Origin: Dastarcus helophoroides
Lineage: Eukaryota; Arthropoda; Insecta; Coleoptera; Bothrideridae
DNA length: 64,000 nucleotides
Reading direction: 5' to 3'
Assembly (NCBI GenBank): GCA_028583605.1
Contig: CM053326.1
Coordinates: 849,160-913,159, forward strand
Shown here: in pieces, positions 42,865 to 52,495 of the stretch
How the letters are laid out: the number at the start of each line of letters is the position of its first letter
Position numbering within the stretch: position 1 is the stretch's first letter
The notes under the pieces: generated by a model
Database searches by the model: none
What the model was told of the DNA's origin: nothing
What the model saw: the letters and a program-made list of their open reading frames with translations, nothing else
Made by a program: the position numbers and the translations under genes

Positions 42865-42972
42865 TCGATGGTCTAAACCTAGAAGCTCCTTCTTCGCACC
42901 GTTCCCTGTTGTATAACAAAAGTTTGCAAGTTTTCCAAGGTCCGAAGTATCCAGAGTCTTCTCGAACTCCAA
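42865..42972 (-). CDS. Claudin-like tetraspan, ECL1 exon
   Basis: The acceptor TTTTTCCCCAG precedes 42972 and the donor TCGA|GTAAGT follows 42865, in - strand order. It starts with two bases of a split codon and ends with one A. The 35 full codons read GVREDSGYFGPWKTCKLL, LYNRERCEEGASRFRPS. G-P-W-K-T-C followed by nine residues and C matches the claudin/PMP22 first-loop signature (G-L-W-x2-C-x8-10-C), where the two Cys form a disulfide. The next exon, 13.9 kb away, opens TM2. The upstream exon carrying TM1 was not found to 64000 and may lie outside the window. Confidence 0.85.
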
Positions 42973-44388
42973 CTGGGGAAAAAGAAAAGCGTGAATAATA
43001 CACAATAAATGTAAATTACTTACACTGACAGAAAATTTAATTTAGAGTTGGTAACAAAGATGAAAGTTGAGCAGAATTGTGGAAAGCAATTAGAATTGCT
43101 TTTGTACGCCTCAGTCTTTTAAGAGCTTTATTGCCAGCAAAGCAATTTTATGAGGAAAATGCCCATATAAAAGTTGTAATAAGCAGTTGTTTTGAATAAT
43201 AAAATTTTAAATGAATGTAAATCATAACGAAATATAACCAGCGTTGGATTTTATTTTTTCTTTAACGTAAAAATTGATCAGCATTATAAAAATAATCACG
43301 TCCATCTCCACATCCATATTGTAGTTTATTAATGTAAAATTTTATCTAAATTTAAAACAACACTTTTGTTCCTAATTTCACCTAAATTTGATTTTAAGAA
43401 TTTGTTTTAAATGTCTATGCTGCGGCTAATATAATTGATTTCTGCGAAAATTGAACTGTAATCAAAACCAATTTCCGTCGTGTGCACTTTCAGTTTTACC
43501 AACAATTTGGGTTTGGATTTTACCTAATTACCTCTTAGTAACGTAGCAGGGCGCATCTTATCATTTTATATTTAAGCCCAGCGGCCATGAAAGGGATTTT
43601 CTAAATCCATTTATTACAGAAACGAAATTGCAGTTACTAAAGCTCAATAATATGATTTGGATTTATGTCAGAATTTTCAATTATTCTTCGACAGTTCACT
43701 CGATCTTATCCGGTTTATTAAATTAAAATTGGCAAATTGAAACTTTGTATTTGTCCAATAAATAATGTTAAAGCTAAACATAATTGCGCGGTAAGTAGAT
43801 TCTGTCAGATTCCTGCTTCTGTTTGATGTTTCTCTGACATGTAACGTGGAAGATATACCGCTGAAACAAAGGATATTTCAGATGATTATCTCTAATGGAA
43901 ACCATAAATATAAGTGTCGGAAGGTGGCGAAATGCTTTTAGAAAATATATTTCCCACCTCGTAGTTTCTTTCTATATTCTTAATTGCGCGTCTAGTTTAA
44001 AAGTTTTCCGTAGTCCCTCTCTCAATAAACCTGACGTTTTCCGTAAAAGTTACTTCACGTAAAATGTTGCCAGTCGTCAGTCGCAATCGAGACTGAAATT
44101 CACCTTCTAAATTACTGAGAAACAAGATTCGACAGCAGAAAATTAGCTCAACTGTAACTGTTCAAAATACCACCATTTATGTAAAAATTATTTTTTTAAA
44201 ACGTACTTAAAATGTATCTTGTTCAAGTAATTCATTTTGTAATTTATTTCGAAAACTTTAAATCATTTAGGTAAAATTAACTCTGGACGTAAATTATTGT
44301 TCACTTATATCTTATTTCTTATATGGGGAGGTTCATAAATAATGTATAAATTCATTACTTATACCTAATTTACGTGTGATTAAAATAC
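42973..44388. other. No gene seen (probably intron of the claudin-like gene)
   Basis: Low-repeat AT-rich DNA. I searched by eye for a - strand TM1 exon ending one base into a codon and could not support one. Confidence 0.4.
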
Positions 44389-44732
44389 TGCGCCTTATCG
44401 GTTCGAAGGATTACACTTGGTGAATTGTAACCACTTTATTTAAGAAGTGAACTCGGAACACTACAACTATAATTCACAAACACTATTTCATTAACTAACT
44501 TATTCATTGACTTCTAACTAGCTCACTGACTGAGGAAAAGCCGACCGGACCGCCTATTTATAGATCCCGTTACGGGTTCTAGAAGGAACGAGCAGATAAA
44601 ACTTATCCTTTGCCGAAATTTCTGGAGCGCTTATCTGCCGTTGGCTGAATTATCGCGGACCGCTTCCCCTTATCAAATTTTTCTAGAAAAATTCCTTATA
44701 CACTAAATTCTATAAAATATTTTTTTGCAACA
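44389..44732 (-). mobile_element. Solo LTR, family L, copy 6
   Basis: An inverted copy: TGCGCCTTATCGGTTCG start, AACCACTTTATT, CTCACTGACTGAGGAAAAG, CTATTTATAG, GGTTCTAGAAGG, CAGATAAAAC, GAAATTTCTGGAG (44615-44627), TTATCGCGGACCGC and GCAACA end. Both termini are mutated and no clear ATAT duplication remains. The NotI-like block is interrupted by one base. Confidence 0.7.
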
Positions 44733-45650
44733 TTTTGGATTTGTTAATCGATAAAAAAACTAATTAATAATCCGATTAGGATTAGTTTGAACAAATAGGC
44801 CCCTAAAAATAGCAATTATAAAGATATCTTTTTATATTTAAATGAAGCAAAAGAGGTAGAATTGGCCTCGTTAAACGCATACATGACATTGTTCACAAGC
44901 TACCAACAGATTGTTTCATAAATCCGCACATAACGGGAATAGGTAAGAGATGGTTGAATCCGTTATAACATGAATTCCTCTATATTCCCATAGCTTATAT
45001 TGCTCAATGGCAGTGAACGTTCTACACTTTTAAACGGAAACCCAGCATGGTTTTAATCAGAACTTCATCTCACTTCACAGTTTGCGGTACACATTATGTT
45101 TAACCGGCTTAACGTCTTAAATATTAGAATTCAAACTTGAGACTGCAAAGTTTATATTGGACGAAAATCAATTTTCTTCCTAATCTGCATATAGATTTGA
45201 TCCCTGGAAAACGATATTCTCTTTGCATGATAACAAAAATTGTAGCTATGTGATTCCGATATTCAAATTGAAATGAAAAGGTCACCACCTGTGATTTTTG
45301 TTGGAAGAGTTTCGCACGCGAAGGATATATTGCAGATCAGATTTGACCTTTTCATTATCTTATTTAAGTGGATATTTCCAGAGTTAGCACAGGTTTGTTA
45401 ATTAAAGGCGACACAGTAATTACGGCATAGCCAACTAAAATGTTGGCACCGAGCATTTTAGGGCAATCCGAGGTTTATGTTGTATGTTGTCATAAACGGT
45501 GTGACTCGTCACCAGAGAGAGGCTACTCGTTACAAATGAATGCTTTTTCCTTGAGACATTATCGTTAGAGTCACCACTTGATGTTGCGATTGACTGTAGA
45601 AAAAATGTGTGTATTTAAAAAAAGACAATTTCTTAGAGAAACAGTTTCTC
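44733..45650. other. No gene seen
   Basis: Single-copy-looking sequence without exon signals I can support. Confidence 0.4.
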
Positions 45651-45654
45651 TCTG

Positions 45655-45903
45655 AAGATGACAACTTGACTGTCGAAAAGCGTTAGAGCAACCTTTGTTG
45701 TGTTTTTTAATCTTTCTTGGTTTCAGGGGACAATTTCTGTATTTCAAACCTCTGTTGTGTTTTTTAATCTTTCTTGGTTTCAGGGGACAATTTCTGTATT
45801 TCAAACCTTTATTGCGTTTTTTAATCTTTCTTGGTTTCAGAGGACAAGTTCTGTATTTCAATTTTTGAAGATAACCAAGGATCAGTCCGTTCCATCAAAA
45901 AAA
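45655..45903. mobile_element. Fold-back element, family F, copy 4, right arm with triplicated 57-bp unit
   Basis: GATGACAACTTGACTGTCGA, GCGTTAGAGCAACCTTTGTT and the arm follow. The segment TTGTGTTTTTTAATCTTTCT..TTCAGGGGACAA..CTGTATTTCAAACC occurs three times at a 57-bp period (45691, 45748, 45805). The terminal part GAAGATAACCAAGGATCAGT and CCGTTCCATCAAAAA closes the element. Confidence 0.8.
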
Positions 45904-46795
45904 AAAAATAAATTATTTCAATAAATCGATTTTTTAAATATCGCTTTTTTAGAAATGTCTGTCTTTTTAAATTTAGTATTTTTTCAAATTTTAACTTTTA
46001 ACATTTTTTTCTTTTGAAATTTCGTCTCTTTTCAAACTTTCGACCTTTTCAAAAATTTCAACTTTTTTCAAAATTTTGCCCACTTCACTTACTGAAAATT
46101 TCGATTTTCTTTACTGATATTCAACGCATCGAACAGTTCGCCTTTTTAAAAAATTTGACCTTTTAAACATTTCAATTTGTTTAATTCAAAATTTCTGAAA
46201 TTTCAGCTTCGCTGGAAAAATCAGTTTTATTGAATTTTTCTATAATTCCGATTTTATTTGGAAATTTTGAATCTTTTATCAAAATTTCGACTTTTTCAAA
46301 ATTTTCACTTAAAAATTTTTATTCATACAATGTTTAACTACCCAAAATATTAACTCTTTTCAAAATTGTACTTTTTTAAAAATTTCTTTTTTCCCTTTCA
46401 AAAATTCAAAATTTTTTGGAAAGCTTGTCACCAAAGATTTTCCTAAATGATGTCCATCTTTTTGACAAATTGTATTTTTTCAAAATTTCGAATTTTTGTC
46501 AAAACTTGAAGTTTTAAGACTTTTGACTTTCTAAATTTCGACTCTTTTTTAAATCTCCCCCTTTAAAAAAAAATGTTTTTTTTATTTTCGGCTTTTAAAA
46601 ATGTAGATATGAATTTGGAAAATTTCGACACCTTTTGAAAACCTTAACTTTTTGAAAATTTTGACATTTTTTCAAATGTCCACTTTATTTTTCAAAATTT
46701 TAACTTTCTTAAAGGTTTTTTTTTGAAAATTTCTTCGTTTTACCAAAATTCCTGAATATTTTGAAATAGTCGACTTTTAATGTTAACATAATTCT
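45904..46795. other. AT-rich, no gene seen
   Basis: TTTTTTCAAAATTTCGAC-like words throughout. No recognisable exon. Confidence 0.5.
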
Positions 46796-47085
46796 TCAGA
46801 TTTTTGGTGGAACGGAGTGGTCCTTGGTTATCTTCAAAAATTGAAATGCAGAACTTGTCCCCTGAAACCAAGAAAGATTAAAAAACACAACAAACGTTGC
46901 TCTAACGCATTTCGACAGCCAAGCTGTCATCTTTAGAGTGATACTAAGAATCTCTTTGTAGCTGACATCTCTCAGTATCTCTCTGAAGATGACAGCTTGG
47001 CTGTCGAAATACGCCAGACGAAACGTTTCTTGTGTTTTTAAATCTTTCTTGGTTTCAGGGAACAAGTTCTGTATTTCAAGAATTC
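46796..47085. mobile_element. Fold-back element, family F, copy 5 (most complete)
   Basis: The left arm runs GGTGGAACGGAGTGGTCCTT, GAAATGCAGAACTTGTCCCC, AACCAAGAAAGATTAAAAAA, CACAACAAACGTTGCTCTAA and TTTCGACAGCCAAGCTGTCA. The right arm is the same inverted, with the AGAGATACTGAGAGATGTC region at the centre near 46970. The arms exceed 100 bp with few mismatches. There is no coding capacity, so mobilisation would have to be in trans. Confidence 0.85.
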
Positions 47086-47561
47086 TTCAGAGGTTTGATT
47101 TTTTAAATCCTAATTTTTTAAGAAAATTTTGAAGTTTTTTGAAAACTCGTCATTTTTCAAAATTTTGATTTTTGAAAATTTGTACTTTCCTTAAAATTTT
47201 GCCTTTATCTAAAAATAACGATTATTTTTTATTGATTCTTGGATTTTTTTTGCAAAATTTTCGTTGCATCTTAAAGTTTTTGATTTATTTAAAAAATTTA
47301 AACTTTTTTTCAAAATGTCGATCTTTTTCAACATTTTGGCCTTTTTAAATATCATACTTCTTTTTGAAAATGTCGACATTGGTTTTCTTTTCAAGATTTG
47401 TGACTTTTTAACTTTTTTCTCAAAGTTTTAATTAACGAAACTTTTAAAATTGTTGATAATTTTGACCTTTTTTCGGAATTTAGGCTCTCCAAAAATTTAG
47501 GTGTTTGGGAGATTTCCCTGAAAATTCTTGATTTTTTTTTTAAATCTCGACATTTTCACAT
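47086..47561. other. AT-rich, no gene seen
   Basis: Fold-back flank followed by AT-rich words up to the pyrimidine array. Confidence 0.45.
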
Positions 47562-48797
47562 CTCTTCTCTTCTCTTCTCTTCTCTTCTCTTCTCTTCTCT
47601 TCTCTTCTCTTCTCTTCTCTTCTCTTCTCTTCTCTTCTCTTCTCTTCTCTTCTCTTCTCTTCTCTTCTCTTCTCTTCTCTTCTCTTCTTCTCTTCTCTTC
47701 TCTTCTCTTCTCTTCTCTTCTCTTCTCTTCTCTTCTCTTCTCTTCTCTTCTCTTCTCTTCTCTTCTCTTCTCTTCTCTTCTCTTCTCTTCTCTTCTCTTC
47801 TCTTCTCTTCTCTTCTCTTCTCTTCTCTTCTCTTTCTCTTCTCTTCTCTTCTCTTCTCTTCTCTTCTCTTCTCTTCTCTTCTCTTCTCTTCTCTTCTCTT
47901 CTCTTCTCTCTCTTCTCTTCTCTTCTCTTCTCTTCTCTTCTCTTCTCTTCTCTTCTCTTCTCTTCTCTTCTCTTCTCTTCTCTTCTCTTCTCTTCTCTTC
48001 TCTTCTCTTCTCTTCTCTTCTCTTCTCTTCATCTTCTCTTCTCTTCTCTTCTCTTCTCTTCTCTTCTCTTCTCTTCTCTTCTCTTCTCTTCTCTTCTCTT
48101 CTCTTCTCTTCTCTTCTCTTCTCTTCTCTTCTCTTCTCTTCTCTTCTCTTCTCTTCTCTCTCTCTTTCTCTTCTCTTCTCTTCTCTTCTCTTCTCTTCTC
48201 TTCTCTTCTCTTCTCTTCTCTTCTCTTTCTCTTCTCTTCTCTTCTCTTCTCTTCTCTCTCTTCTCTTCCTCTTCTCTTCTCTTCTCTTCTCTTCTCTTCT
48301 CTTCTCTTCTCTTCCTCTTCTCTTCTCTTCTCTTCTCTTCTCTTCTCTTCTCTTCTCTTCTCTTCTCTTCTCTTCTCTTCTCTTCTCTTCCTCTTCTCTT
48401 CTCTTCTCTTCTCTTCTCTTCTCTTCTCTTCTCTTCTCTTCTCTTCTCTTCTCTTCTCTCTTCTCTTCTCTTCTCTTCTCTTCTCTTCTCTTCTCTTCCT
48501 CTTCTCTTCTCTTCTCTTCTCTTCCTCTTCTCTTCTCTCTCTCTCTCTTCTCTTCTCTTCTCTTCTCTTCTCTTCTCTTCTCTTCTCTTCTCTTCTCTTC
48601 TCTTCTCTTCTCTTCTCTTCTCTTCTCTTCTCTTCTCTTCTCTTCTCTTCTCTTCTCTTCTCTACTCTTCTCTCTTCTCTTCTCTTCTCTTCCTTCTCTT
48701 CTCTACTCTTCTCTTACTCTTCTCCTACTCTTCTCTACTCTTCTCTACTCTTCTCTTCTTTTCTCGTCTCTTCTCTTCTCTTCTCTTCTCTTTCATT
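47562..48797. repeat. Longest pentanucleotide array (TTCTC)n, about 1.24 kb
   Basis: Homopyrimidine TTCTC repeat with unit-length slips (TTCTTCTC, CTCTCTTTC) and a few CATC/ACTC variants near the 3' end. The 488-codon frame over it is artefactual. Confidence 0.95.
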
Positions 48798-49254
48798 TTA
48801 TTTCGACCTTTTCTCGAAGTTTTGATTTGTTTCTTTCAAAATTACCACTTAGTTTCGAAATTTTGGCTCCTTCTCTAAATTGCGACTTCTATTTGAAAAA
48901 TTGGACACTTTTTTTTAAATTTCGTCTTTTTCTTAAATTTCAAACTTTTATTAAAATTTCGTTTTGGCTTAGAAATTTCGACCTGTATTTATAATAACGA
49001 CTTTTTTTGAAAATTTGACAAATTGCAAAAAAATGAAATTCTTGACAACTTGGACAATTTGAAAAATCGACCTTTTTGAAAATTTTGACTTTCTGGAAGT
49101 TTTCGGCTATTTTAAAATCGTGGATTTTTTAAAATTTCCTGTTGTTGAGCCTAAATTGAGGGTTTAATTATTAAGATCGGCTAAATATAAACTTAACTAT
49201 TTATTTCACGTACTCTTTACACAAAATGTAGGATAAGAAAATGTTTTTTTTATA
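48798..49254. other. AT-rich, no gene seen
   Basis: Words such as TTTCGACC and TTTTGAAAATTTTGAC. No exon. Confidence 0.45.
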
Positions 49255-49345
49255 ATTTTTATTTGAAATACAGAACTTGTCCCCTGAAACCAAGAAAGAT
49301 TAAAAAACACAATAAAGGTTGCTCTAACGCGTTTCGATAACCTGT
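49255..49345. mobile_element. Fold-back element, family F, copy 6 (left half only)
   Basis: GAAATACAGAACTTGTCCCC, TGAAACCAAGAAAGATTAAA and GGTTGCTCTAACGCGTTTCG, then a break into the next palindrome. Confidence 0.7.
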
Positions 49346-49760
49346 TCGTTTACGTTTGTACCCTAACTTTGGTCACTGAACGTACCTAAATAAAAAACGT
49401 TTCAAAACGTATATATCCTAAAAGGGTAAACGTTCGAAATGTATTAAAATACAAAACTTGTCCTCTGAAACCAAGAAATATTAAAAAACACAACAATGGT
49501 TGCTCGAACACGTTTCGACAGCCAAGCTATTATCTTCTCTTCTGTATTTTTAGGTATCTCTCTGAAGATGATAGCTAGGCTGTCGAAACGCGTTAGAACT
49601 ACCTTTTTTTGTGTTTTTTAATCTTTCTTGGTTTCAGGGGACAAGTTTTGTATTTTAATACATTTCGAACGTTTACCCTTTTAGGATACATACGTTTTGA
49701 AACGTTTTTTATTTAGGTACATTCAGTGACCAAAGTTAGGGTACAAACGCAAACGAATGG
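49346..49760. mobile_element. Fold-back element, family F, copy 7, inside a ~415-bp palindrome
   Basis: The family F arms (49437-49535 and 49558-49660) lie inside longer arms. GTTTGTACCCTAACTTTGGT at 49355 pairs with ACCAAAGTTAGGGTACAAAC at 49729, and CGTTTCAAAACGTATATATC at 49399 pairs with ATACATACGTTTTGAAACG at 49687. The symmetry axis is near 49550. Confidence 0.8.
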
Positions 49761-49950
49761 TTTCGGGTTACCAATAACGCTGATTTGAACTCCCGACCTG
49801 CTCTGGTGTCTCGTAGGTACATCTACCTATGAATGGATCCCGCAATACATTTAAAAAAACGTGGGATCGGCATCTAGGTTCGAACTCGGACCCCGTCACG
49901 CACGAAAACGAAGCATTTATTGTAGACCACTAGACCACTCCCGCTTGCAG
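49761..49950 (-). mobile_element. tRNA-derived SINE
   Basis: Read on the - strand from 49948: GCGGGAGTGGTCTAGTGGTC contains an A-box (TGGTCTAGTGG, 49927-49937) and about 45 bases later a B-box-like GAGTTCGAACC. A second B-box-like GGGAGTTCAAATC (near 49790) suggests a dimeric or composite SINE. The body is not a functional tRNA because no cloverleaf with a 3' acceptor pairing is visible. Confidence 0.6.
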
Positions 49951-50892
49951 TTTTTAAATCTAAACTGGCCTGATAATCTAACCCTACCCCTCAAGTTAAA
50001 TTGAATACGCGAAAATGTGTATACAGTGTTTAAAATTGTTTTAGTTTGATTAATATTAGTTCTTTTCTCTCCGTAAGTAAAAATTGCTTACATTAGAAAA
50101 GAAAAAATACTGGCAAAATTCCGACAAGCGTCAATTCGAAATGCGGCGTGCGAGATACGCGAGACAACAGCAATAAAAACACGCCTCACGCGAAACGTAA
50201 AATTTAACGTCTCTACGCGATTCCTTGTTAATGACTTATTACTTTTTGCCTATTACATTCGAACTTATTGATGTTTTTGTTTACATTTTTGATCTGTCAA
50301 TTTTGGATATTGCTTCTGTTGGGAAATTGCTTTTTCTTTGAGATTGGAATCTCGTATCGGTAACCATTATAAAGAAACGATTAGCAGCTTTATACTATGT
50401 AGCATTAACTGTTTATTTATATAGAAATAAACGTTAGTGAGCGAGACCTTGATTATAAGATAGGGCAGTTGAAATCTGGTGAATTGGGGACTTCAGGAAG
50501 GCACTTGTGAAACCCTTTTGGATATTTTTAAGAACGGACCAAAAATGTTATGAACATTAAACAGTTTATTGAAGCCAGAAGGAGATGACGTAAAATTACA
50601 TCGAGTTTAAAGAACAATTAATAGCATCTTACAGTTTTTTTAAATCGAAGTTTAATGTATCCTTTTCATGTTGCTGAGGAGCGACCTATTTTCTTATAAA
50701 TTCAAGTAGCGTAGAAAACTGCCTATGAAGTACTTGCCAGATGCATGCAGGTATTATTATTTTAATCTATTAAAATTTTTAAACTTAATTTTACATAATT
50801 TGCATATCGACTCATCCAACAAAGACTGTATTAACTTATTATTTACAGTACTGAGCTTTTCAGCGCTATGCGAGATAATAGCAGGTATGAGC
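49951..50892. other. No gene seen
   Basis: Mixed sequence. A GC-richer patch at 50110-50210 has no recognisable motif. Confidence 0.4.
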
Positions 50893-51067
50893 TGCTGTTA
50901 TTATTATTATTACCTCGAGTTACACCCGAGGACTCATTTCACCGCAAGGCTGAGTCGACCTTGGAAACCAGAGCGTTTCTTAAAAACGGGCGATTCCAGC
51001 GAGAATCGAACCCAGCTCTCTTAGTTTGTAGTCCAGCACTCATACTACCGGACCACGGTCCCCCTAA
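50893..51067 (-). mobile_element. tRNA-derived SINE with (AAT)n tail
   Basis: On the - strand from 51065: GGGGGACCGTGGTCCGGTAG (A-box-like TGGTCCGGTAG), then a near-perfect B-box GGGTTCGATTCTCG, an unrelated body, and a 3' TAATAATAATAATAAC tail at 50893-50910. A and B boxes plus a microsatellite tail are the usual SINE layout. Confidence 0.7.
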
Positions 51068-52310
51068 AGACTAGATCGCATTCGAATTTGAAAGATGTAA
51101 AAACTAGCAATAATTTTAATTTACAAACTACGAAATTTTTATTTTTGATATTACAATTTGAAAATAAGAAAAAACACTGTTGTATTATAATTTTAAGTTT
51201 TCCCTTCTGTGGGCAGTCTCCATAACTGTTCAGTTTTTTTTAATTGGGAACGTTTTAAAGAATTTTTTATTCTTCGGTGGAATTAGCGGTTCCTAAGCTT
51301 GAAAAGACTTTTTTTTTTAGTTATCGACAGAAAGCTATGTTTGTCAACAAAACTACACATCGCGTTATTCCTAGTCAACCGGTTAATACAGCGCTTACTT
51401 GACGTCGTTAATTAAATTTTAAAGCGAGATGATGAGCAGCCGAACATGAGTAAAACTGTGGTAATTTCTTCAAATGTCTTAAACAAACTAGCTATTTAAC
51501 GAGGCAAAACTTCTATTGTCTAAAATTACTGTCTGTAATTAAGAAATGAACTGAATTCATTTGCATTTCCGAATTACCTAAAACCTAGATAATGCAACAT
51601 AAGCGTCTTGACTTTATTACTTGCGCGAGCAATTAAAATTCAAATTAAAATAGTAAGAAGTTGGCTTACTTAACCAACTTGAACTAGATAACTACTTTGT
51701 TCATTAGTCAACTGTTGAAGCGAAATTAAATTTCGCCGGGTCTTCTGCTACGAATTCCGTGAATCATTCGACAAATATCATAAAAACGTGTTGTAACACT
51801 CGATATATGATTTAAGGGATATTAGCCATCGGACAAGTCCAACAAATGTTGACAAATACCACACTTTCGTTATTTCTGATGGATTAAACTAAAACCAGGT
51901 TAAAAATGATTGATTCTCATTCATTAAATCATTTAAATGCCACTTAAGCTGGATTGCACACCACGAGCGATGGTCATGGCTTTCTATTTTATCGAATAAC
52001 GCTCCAGACACGAATTTTTAAAATAAAACCGACTCTATCTGGAGTATTAATATTTCGATACAATTAAAAAGAAAATAAACGAATTTTGTGAGAAAGTCCA
52101 ATTTTTCAAAAAAAAAATCAATTTTAAATGGAAATGTCTAGCAATATATCGAATTTTAGAATAAAAGTCAAAATTTACAGAATAAGATGAATTTCGAACA
52201 ACAACAGAGAACCAAATTTAAAAAAGAAATTAAAAACAAAATTGACAGTTAACAAAAAAACAAAACGGACTTCGAAAAAAATGACGATTTTTGAAAAATA
52301 CGTACAAGAG
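51068..52310. other. No gene seen
   Basis: Single-copy-looking AT-rich DNA. No splice-bounded frame could be supported. Confidence 0.4.
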
Positions 52311-52495
52311 AAGGAAGAGAAGGAAGAGAAGGAAGAGAAGGAAGAGAAGAGAAGAGAAGAGAAGAGAAGAGAAGAGAAGAGAAGAGAAGAGAAGAGAAGA
52401 GAAGAGAAGAGAAGAGAAGAGAAAAGAAGAGAAAAGAAAAGAAGAGAAATAAAGAGAAGAGAGAAAGGGAGAAGATAAGAGAAATGAAAAGAAGA
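52311..52495. repeat. GGAAGAGAA and (GAGAA)n purine array
   Basis: GAAGGAAGA units pass into GAGAA pentamers, the complement of the TTCTC arrays elsewhere. Not coding. Confidence 0.9.

Noticed and set aside
47528..48994. 488-codon frame
   Set aside because: Pure pyrimidine array with non-coding flanks.
49761..51067. Functional tRNA genes
   Set aside because: A and B boxes exist but a full cloverleaf and acceptor stem do not; microsatellite tail and body point to SINEs.
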